Under the pieces are notes generated by a model that worked only from the letters and a program-made list of their open reading frames with translations, made no database searches and had not been told where the DNA came from. From assembly GCA_905182425.1 (NCBI GenBank), contig CAJJBP010000009.1:241827-305826 (forward strand): DNA of 64,000 nucleotides, in the 5' to 3' direction. The stretch is from an uncultured Planktomarina sp. GTDB taxonomy: Bacteria > Pseudomonadota > Alphaproteobacteria > Rhodobacterales > Rhodobacteraceae. Of the stretch, positions 59,001 to 64,000 are shown piece by piece; position 1 is the first letter of the stretch, and each line of letters opens with the position of its first letter. The translations under genes and the position numbers were made by a program.

Positions 59001-59713
59001 GAGCCTTCTTGCAAAATGCCTTTATTGGCGCATTGGGTTTGATGTTTATCATTTTGTTGGCCCAATTCAACTCAATCTATAATTCAGTTCTGGTCTTATT
59101 GGCGGTGATTTTGTCGACAACGGGAGTCTTGATTGGTATGTTGGTAATGGATCAGGCATTTTCAATCATCATGACGGGCACTGGCATTGTAGCCCTTGCA
59201 GGAATTGTAGTGAACAACAACATTGTTCTTATAGATACGTATCAAGAGTACAGCGCATATATGCCTCGCCTTGAGGCGATCATCCGCACGGCAGAGGCTC
59301 GAATTCGCCCTGTTTTATTAACTACTATTACCACAATGGCCGGACTAACCCCCATGATGTTTGGTCTAAGCCTTGATTTTATCGGTGGTGGTTACACGAT
59401 AGATGCCCCCACAGCGTTATGGTGGAAACAGCTAGCAACCGCAGTCGTCTTTGGTCTCGGGATCGCAACCCTTCTAACGCTAGTTTTTACGCCCTCTATG
59501 CTCGCATTACGGATTTGGATGACAGCTGGTGCATATGGCGCCTTTATGGCTGTACGCGCCGGAAGCTGGACCCGTGAAGGCCGCCGTATTCGCGATGACT
59601 TCCGCTTAGGACGTTCCGCAAAAAAACATCGCGGCCAAGAAATTTTGTGGGACGACGAGGATCCACTAGTAACACCTTCTCTTGCAAGAAAACCTATTCA
59701 ACCGGCAGAGTAA
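56086..59713 (+). pseudogene. RND efflux transporter permease, frameshifted near 58870
   Basis: An inner-membrane proton-driven pump of the HAE/AcrB-like type. The first frame (56086-58893) has the N-terminal helix, the porter domain, transmembrane helices 2-6 with GLILAVGMLVDGAIVVVEYA and the second porter domain. It ends 26 codons after the break. The second frame continues at about 58871 with SSDMPLNPNERISLITEWLE, then helices 8-12 (FIILLAQFNSIYNSVLVLLA) to 59713. One extra G in the five-G run at 58867-58871 explains it: without it the protein is one chain of about 1208 residues (TDADGVSSDMP). Real loss or sequence error not distinguishable here. Confidence 0.92.
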
Positions 59714-59719
59714 CACTAG

Positions 59720-59751
59720 TCAGCCCAGTTAAAATTAAGCTGCTGGGCTGA
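59720..59751. terminator. Strong hairpin between convergent RND and ABC genes
   Basis: TCAGCCCAG (59720-59728) and CTGGGCTGA (59743-59751) form a perfect 9-bp stem around a 14-base loop. The right arm lies within the last codons of the ABC exporter gene. It lacks a T-run on either side, so it may act as a convergent-transcription terminator or RNA-stabilising hairpin. Confidence 0.5.
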
Positions 59752-61559
59752 TGTCGTCAGACAATTGGAGATTCCAAAGATGAGAATAGCGGCCTTCTTT
59801 GACAAGTAACTCTTCGTGACTACCTTGTTCCACAACCTTGCCCTGTTCTAACACCACAATCTGATCAGCATGGACGACGGTCGACAATCTATGCGCAATA
59901 ATGAGAACCGTTCGGCCCTGCCCCATTGTAATAAGGCTTTCTTGAATTTCGTGCTCTGTTTCCGTATCAAGCGCTGAAGTTGCCTCATCCAGCAACAAAA
60001 TCGGCGGATTTTTTAGTAAAGTGCGCGCAATGCCCACACGCTGTTTTTCGCCGCCTGAAAGCTTAAGTCCACGTTCACCGACCGTAGTGTTGTATCCCAA
60101 AGGCAAACTTTTCACGAAATCATGAATCTGAGCTGCCTTCGCTGCCTCCTCAATATCAGCCTGAGTAGCATCTGCACGCCCGTAAGCAATATTGTAATAA
60201 ATCGTATCGTTAAAGAGAACGGTGTCTTGCGGAACAACACCAATAGCGTTGTGCAAACTGGCTTGAGTAACATTTCGCACATCTTGGGAATCAACTAGTA
60301 AAGCCCCCGAGCTCACATCATAGAAACGAAACAGAAGGCGTCCAATGGTTGATTTTCCCGACCCGGACGGGCCAACAATTGCTAAGGTTTTACCTGCTGG
60401 AACCTGTAAGCTGACACCCTTTAAAATTTGCCGCTCTGAATCATAGGCGAAATGCACGTCTCTAAGTTCAATCCTGGCACCTTTAACCTGAAGGGATGGT
60501 GCACCTGACTTGTCCAGAACTTCTGCAGGCTGCTCAAGTAGCCTAAACATCTCACTCATATCTACCAATGCTTGTCGGGTTTCACGGATATACAAACCCA
60601 AGGAAATTAAGAGGCATCATCACCTGCATAATAAATGCATTTACCGTCACAAAGTCACCCACACTGGCCTTTCCAGATGAGACCTCTAGCGCAGACATAA
60701 TCATCACTACCACAAGAGCTGAATTGATAATTAAAGCCTGACCAATATTAATGAAACCTAAGGAATTTGAAGTCTTTAGAGCTGCTACCTCATAGCCCGC
60801 CATAGCTTTATCATAGCGATTAGCCTCACGAGTTTCCGCACCAAAATACTTAACAGTTTCAAAATTTAACAAACAGTCGATGGCTTTTTGATTGGCGTCA
60901 TTGTCTTGATCATTCATTTCTTTACGAATTTTAACCCGCCACTCAGTCACCACGAAAGTAAACCAAACGTACGCTATAACAGCCACCGCAATGACGCTGA
61001 CATAACGAGCGTCATAAAACGCTGCCAATGCTATCGTAATCATTACCAACTGGAGTACCAAAGGTCCGATTGAGAACAATAGGAACCGCAATAAAAATGC
61101 TACGCCTTTCACACCACGCTCCATCACCCGGCTCAAGCCACCTGTTTTACGGCTTATGTGATAGCGCAATGAGAGCGCATGAATATGTTGGAAAGTCTCA
61201 AGACCAACCTTACGAAGCGCGCGCTGACCAACTTTTGCAAAGACCACATCACGTATCTGTTGAAACCCGCTCTCCAAAATCCGCGATATCCCATAGGCCA
61301 AAGTCAGTCCAACCGCCCCCAGCATGAAGCTTTGGCTCAGCCAATTTTGATTTCCTGCTAATGAGTCTACCGCACTACCCAAAATCATAGGCGTAGCAAC
61401 CGCAACCAGCTTGGCTAAAACCAAGCTAGATAAAGCTATTATCACTCTCCATTTAAGACCAGGTTGACCTTTTGGCCACAAATATGGGGCAACGCGCGCA
61501 ACAACGCGGATTTCTACCCTGCGGTCATCTAGTTCTTTTGGAATGCCAAGACTTTTCAT
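59735..61559 (-). pseudogene. ATM1/HMT1-type ABC exporter, frameshifted near 60586
   Basis: A half-size exporter with fused membrane and ATPase domains. The first frame (61559-60582) holds the six-helix membrane domain (GSAVDSLAGNQNWL, SLRYHISRKTGGLSRVMERG) and ends in NFLGFVYP. The second (60601-59735) continues RETRQALVDMSEMFRLLEQ and the ATPase: Walker A GPSGSGKST, signature LSGGEKQRVGIAR, Walker B ILLLDEATSALD. One extra C (two at 60586-60587, minus strand) explains the break; without it FVYRET reads through as a 607-residue protein. Family members handle glutathione-linked or heavy-metal substrates and Fe-S cluster export. Sequence error or true pseudogene. Confidence 0.9.
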
Positions 61560-61604
61560 TTCACAAATAACAGATAGGGCTGAAAGTTAAAAATGTAAGC
61601 CCAA

Positions 61605-63347
61605 TCAATCTGGCAGTTCAAAAACTTGACCTGGGTAAATAAGATCAGGGTCTCGGATACGCTCTTTATTTGCCTCAAACACTTTGAAGTATTCGATGCC
61701 TTTTCCATAACGCTCTTTAGCAATTGCCCAAAGAGTTGATCCAGGCTGAACCGTTTGAACGCGGAACCTCACTGCTGGGCTGCCAAAGTCCGCCGCACCA
61801 CCAATCGGGTTATCACCACCCGTAGCTTTAATCCCACTAACTTGTACATCATTAAAGGCGCCAAAAGGGTTTGAGAGTTCATTCACTTGACCTTGAACAT
61901 CAATAGGGGAGCCATCAAAAACTACAGACTGCGTCTCGACAACAATGCGGCCTGAGTTCAATATTTCAGCAATATCAGCCGGATCCTCGCGCTTGAAAGG
62001 AGACTCAGCACGAGATGTCACTTCGCCAGATTCATTCAATTCGTCCACGCGCAAAGTGTAAATACCTACATCAATGTCGACCAAATCAGCTGACCAATGC
62101 CCACTAGGCTTAATCCTAGAAGTTGTAATTGCTTGATTGTCTAAATATACCCGCACGAAACCAGTACCGACTGCCCGGCCACCGACCCGCACGCTACCAT
62201 CCAAATTATATGAAATCGTATCCAAAACAACAGCTAGAATTGGGCCTTGTTCACCAGCAGAGGCGATTACACGTACGCCCTGCTTATCCGCCAAAATAAT
62301 GGCTGGTGACTGCACCTCAGCGGAAATTGTGGGCACAATTTTCGTATTAGTTTTTTCAACTGAATCTACCTTATTGGGAAAAGTTGCTTCAGAGCTCTTA
62401 ACACTTGCATTTTCAGGATCCTCAATTGGTTCTTCTACAGCCAAGACGGGTGTGCGTGGCTTTAAAAAGATAACGGCATCTGACATAACTCTCCCATCAA
62501 TATCGGCTGGATATAGCTCCAGTCGCAATTCTTGAGAGCTAGCCGACGGTGGCAATTCTACAAATATGACAAATTCACCATTCCCGTCTAAGTCCGCACG
62601 CGACTCTGGCAGAGATAACCCATCCAAATTTAGAAGCACATACCCCTCGCCATTAGCTTTTCCCGAAATTACCGAGAAGCCGTTTACTTCAATACGCACA
62701 ATGTCGAACGTAGGTGCTAAAAGACCAGTGGTTTGGGCAATTATGGGGGCATCTTCCGTTTCAACAGCGCTCTGGTTTACAACAACACCTTGATCAATAT
62801 CTGAAGAGTTGACGCTAGAAGCGCTTGCCCCTTTCGCAGTTGATGTAACACTATCAATATTATTTAATGCTGAAACACTGCCATCTTGAGCTTCAGTTTT
62901 CGCCACTGTAGCCTCTAAAATCTCATCACTTTTATTACTTTCGTCTTCTTCAGCGACATCTCGAACTATATCAGAAGGCTCGGCGCTTTTAGCCATTGAT
63001 GTGTCACTATTAATGACTTTTAGTGGACCAGAACCGCCATCTACGACTTCAGCTTTCTCCAGGGTAATTTCTGAAACCTCATCCGTTTTGTTATTTTCGT
63101 CGCTGCTAGCTGCATCATCAGCCATGGTGCCAATGGAGGTATTTGATTTTTTTCCTTGCTCATCAGCAAAATCCAGATCCGCCCCTACGACTTCGACGAC
63201 GGTGACTGGTTCAGTTTGTAATGCAGCGCGTATATTTGGGTAGAACCACCAAATAAGACCGATACCAATTAATACAGCCCAGATCGCAGAATAAACTCTT
63301 TCTTGGCGCACATTGATTTTCTTTTCTGAGTTATCAGATTCAGGCAT
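61605..63347 (-). CDS. LysM domain-containing membrane-anchored protein
   Basis: A 580-residue protein. Basic N-terminus, one transmembrane helix (about 18-38, AIWAVLIGIGLIWWFYP), a long Ser/Asp/Glu-rich low-complexity region (about 60-200) with repeated ASSV/EDESNKSDE-like stretches, and beta-rich Ig-like domains (about 215-500; NGFSVISGKANGEGYVLLNL). The C-terminal LysM domain (about 535-580; QPGSTLWAIAKERYGKGIEY) binds peptidoglycan. Likely a cell-wall linking protein. Start chosen at the ATG 63347 with GGGGAA upstream. Confidence 0.88.
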   Translation of the reverse strand: MPESDNSEKKINVRQERVYSAIWAVLIGIGLIWWFYPNIRAALQTEPVTVVEVVGADLDFADEQGKKSNTSIGTMADDAASSDENNKTDEVSEITLEKAEVVDGGSGPLKVINSDTSMAKSAEPSDIVRDVAEEDESNKSDEILEATVAKTEAQDGSVSALNNIDSVTSTAKGASASSVNSSDIDQGVVVNQSAVETEDAPIIAQTTGLLAPTFDIVRIEVNGFSVISGKANGEGYVLLNLDGLSLPESRADLDGNGEFVIFVELPPSASSQELRLELYPADIDGRVMSDAVIFLKPRTPVLAVEEPIEDPENASVKSSEATFPNKVDSVEKTNTKIVPTISAEVQSPAIILADKQGVRVIASAGEQGPILAVVLDTISYNLDGSVRVGGRAVGTGFVRVYLDNQAITTSRIKPSGHWSADLVDIDVGIYTLRVDELNESGEVTSRAESPFKREDPADIAEILNSGRIVVETQSVVFDGSPIDVQGQVNELSNPFGAFNDVQVSGIKATGGDNPIGGAADFGSPAVRFRVQTVQPGSTLWAIAKERYGKGIEYFKVFEANKERIRDPDLIYPGQVFELPD

Positions 63348-63426
63348 TGGTTTGTATTCCCCCACATTTTACAGCATGCTATCAGTCAAATGACACCTGT
63401 CCAGCATGAACTGAGAGATTTACCTT

Positions 63427-63987
63427 ATGAATAAATCAATTTGCGTATTTTGCGGGGCTCGTAGTGGAAATAATACTTCTTTTATCACCGCTGCAGTCGA
63501 AATGGGACATGTGATTGCAAAAAATAAATGGCGTTTAGTCTATGGGGCAGGCGACGTCGGCCTTATGGGCGCCGTTGCATCCAGCACTCAGGAGAAAGGG
63601 GGCACTACATTTGGAGTTATCCCCGAGCACCTATTACAACGCGAAGTCGGAAAACGTGATTTGGATCAATTCATAATTACAGATAATATGCACAGCCGAA
63701 AAAAGATTATGTTCACAAATAGTGATGCTGTTGTTCTCTTGCCCGGAGGCGTAGGCTCACTTGAAGAGTTTTTTGAGGTACTGACATGGGCGCAACTAGA
63801 GATACACCATAGGCCAATAATTGTGGCAAATATAAGGGGATATTGGCAACCAATGCTCGACATGATCGATCACATGATTACGTTAGATTTCGTAAACCCA
63901 AGCCTACTAAACTTAATTCAAGTCGTCGACACGGTAGCAGATGCAGAACGCGTTTTGCGCTCTTGCCTGAAAACTGCAACAGAATAA
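63427..63987 (+). CDS. LOG family protein (cytokinin riboside 5'-monophosphate phosphoribohydrolase type)
   Basis: A 186-residue Rossmann-fold protein of the LOG/TIGR00730 family. N-terminal SICVFCGARSGNN binds nucleotide; the PGGVGSLEEFFEVLTWAQLE motif is the family signature. Plant relatives release active cytokinins from ribotides; bacterial members act on AMP or similar nucleotides, with unclear roles. Single gene, divergent from the LysM gene. Ends eight bases... the stop is at 63985-63987, just before the window end. Confidence 0.9.
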   Translation: MNKSICVFCGARSGNNTSFITAAVEMGHVIAKNKWRLVYGAGDVGLMGAVASSTQEKGGTTFGVIPEHLLQREVGKRDLDQFIITDNMHSRKKIMFTNSDAVVLLPGGVGSLEEFFEVLTWAQLEIHHRPIIVANIRGYWQPMLDMIDHMITLDFVNPSLLNLIQVVDTVADAERVLRSCLKTATE

Positions 63988-64000
63988 AACGCTAAAGCCA

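Overview
The window is a gene-dense stretch of an alphaproteobacterial chromosome, almost certainly from the Rhodobacterales (marine Roseobacter group). The evidence is the combination of neighbourhoods typical of that order: lptD-surA-rsmA, prfA-prmC-DUF4167, ftsB-pdhA-pdhB-pdhC with a lipoyl domain fused to the E1 beta subunit, fabD-fabG-acpP-fabF-mltG, glnB-glnA, ccmABCDG beside secDF-yajC, and a DddP-type DMSP lyase whose metal ligands are all present. Base composition looks low for the group (roughly 40-45% GC by eye), which would fit a pelagic, partly streamlined lineage. The lineage call is inference.

Layout. 1-3.6 kb: 3' part of lptD, surA, rsmA (+). 3.6-9.9 kb: a minus-strand run of M20 amidohydrolase, two ureohydrolases, a DUF1499 protein, prfA, prmC and DUF4167. 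9.9-13 kb: mazG, an orphan Fe(III)-type binding protein and two cyclophilins. 13-19.5 kb: pgk, class I aldolase, ftsB and the pyruvate dehydrogenase operon, a central-carbon block. 19.5-25.3 kb: cysE, then the fatty-acid synthesis cluster (-). 25.6-29 kb: rpsF-rpsR-rplI, trigger factor and tRNA-Leu(UAG). 29.3-31.7 kb: glnB-glnA and an Lrp/AsnC regulator. 31.7-35.7 kb: accessory genes (DUF6356, DUF3445 heme demethylase-like, dddP, bioY, DUF6314). 35.8-43.3 kb: purB, a three-gene nitrile hydratase/thiocyanate hydrolase-like operon coupled to a DMT transporter and an LpxL-like acyltransferase, then acnA. 43.3-49.4 kb: cytochrome c maturation genes and the Sec auxiliary complex (-). 49.7-54.6 kb: serS, der, a BamB-like lipoprotein and a YfgM-like protein. 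54.8-64 kb: an RND efflux pair, an ABC exporter, a LysM protein and a LOG-family protein.

A recurring oddity is the number of broken reading frames in genes that ought to be intact: lptD, glnA (two opposite indels), a DUF6356 gene, the RND permease and the ABC exporter. Most sit in short homopolymers or a dinucleotide run and the protein continues cleanly in the new frame. Several of these genes are normally essential or nearly so, which points to sequence or assembly error rather than decay, but the sequence alone cannot settle it.

Most of the window is housekeeping. The parts with most biological interest are the dddP/DUF3445 locus, the split-beta nitrile hydratase-like operon without a recognisable activator gene, the tandem ureohydrolase/amidohydrolase operon, and several strong inverted repeats upstream of pdhA, rpsF, acnA and serS.
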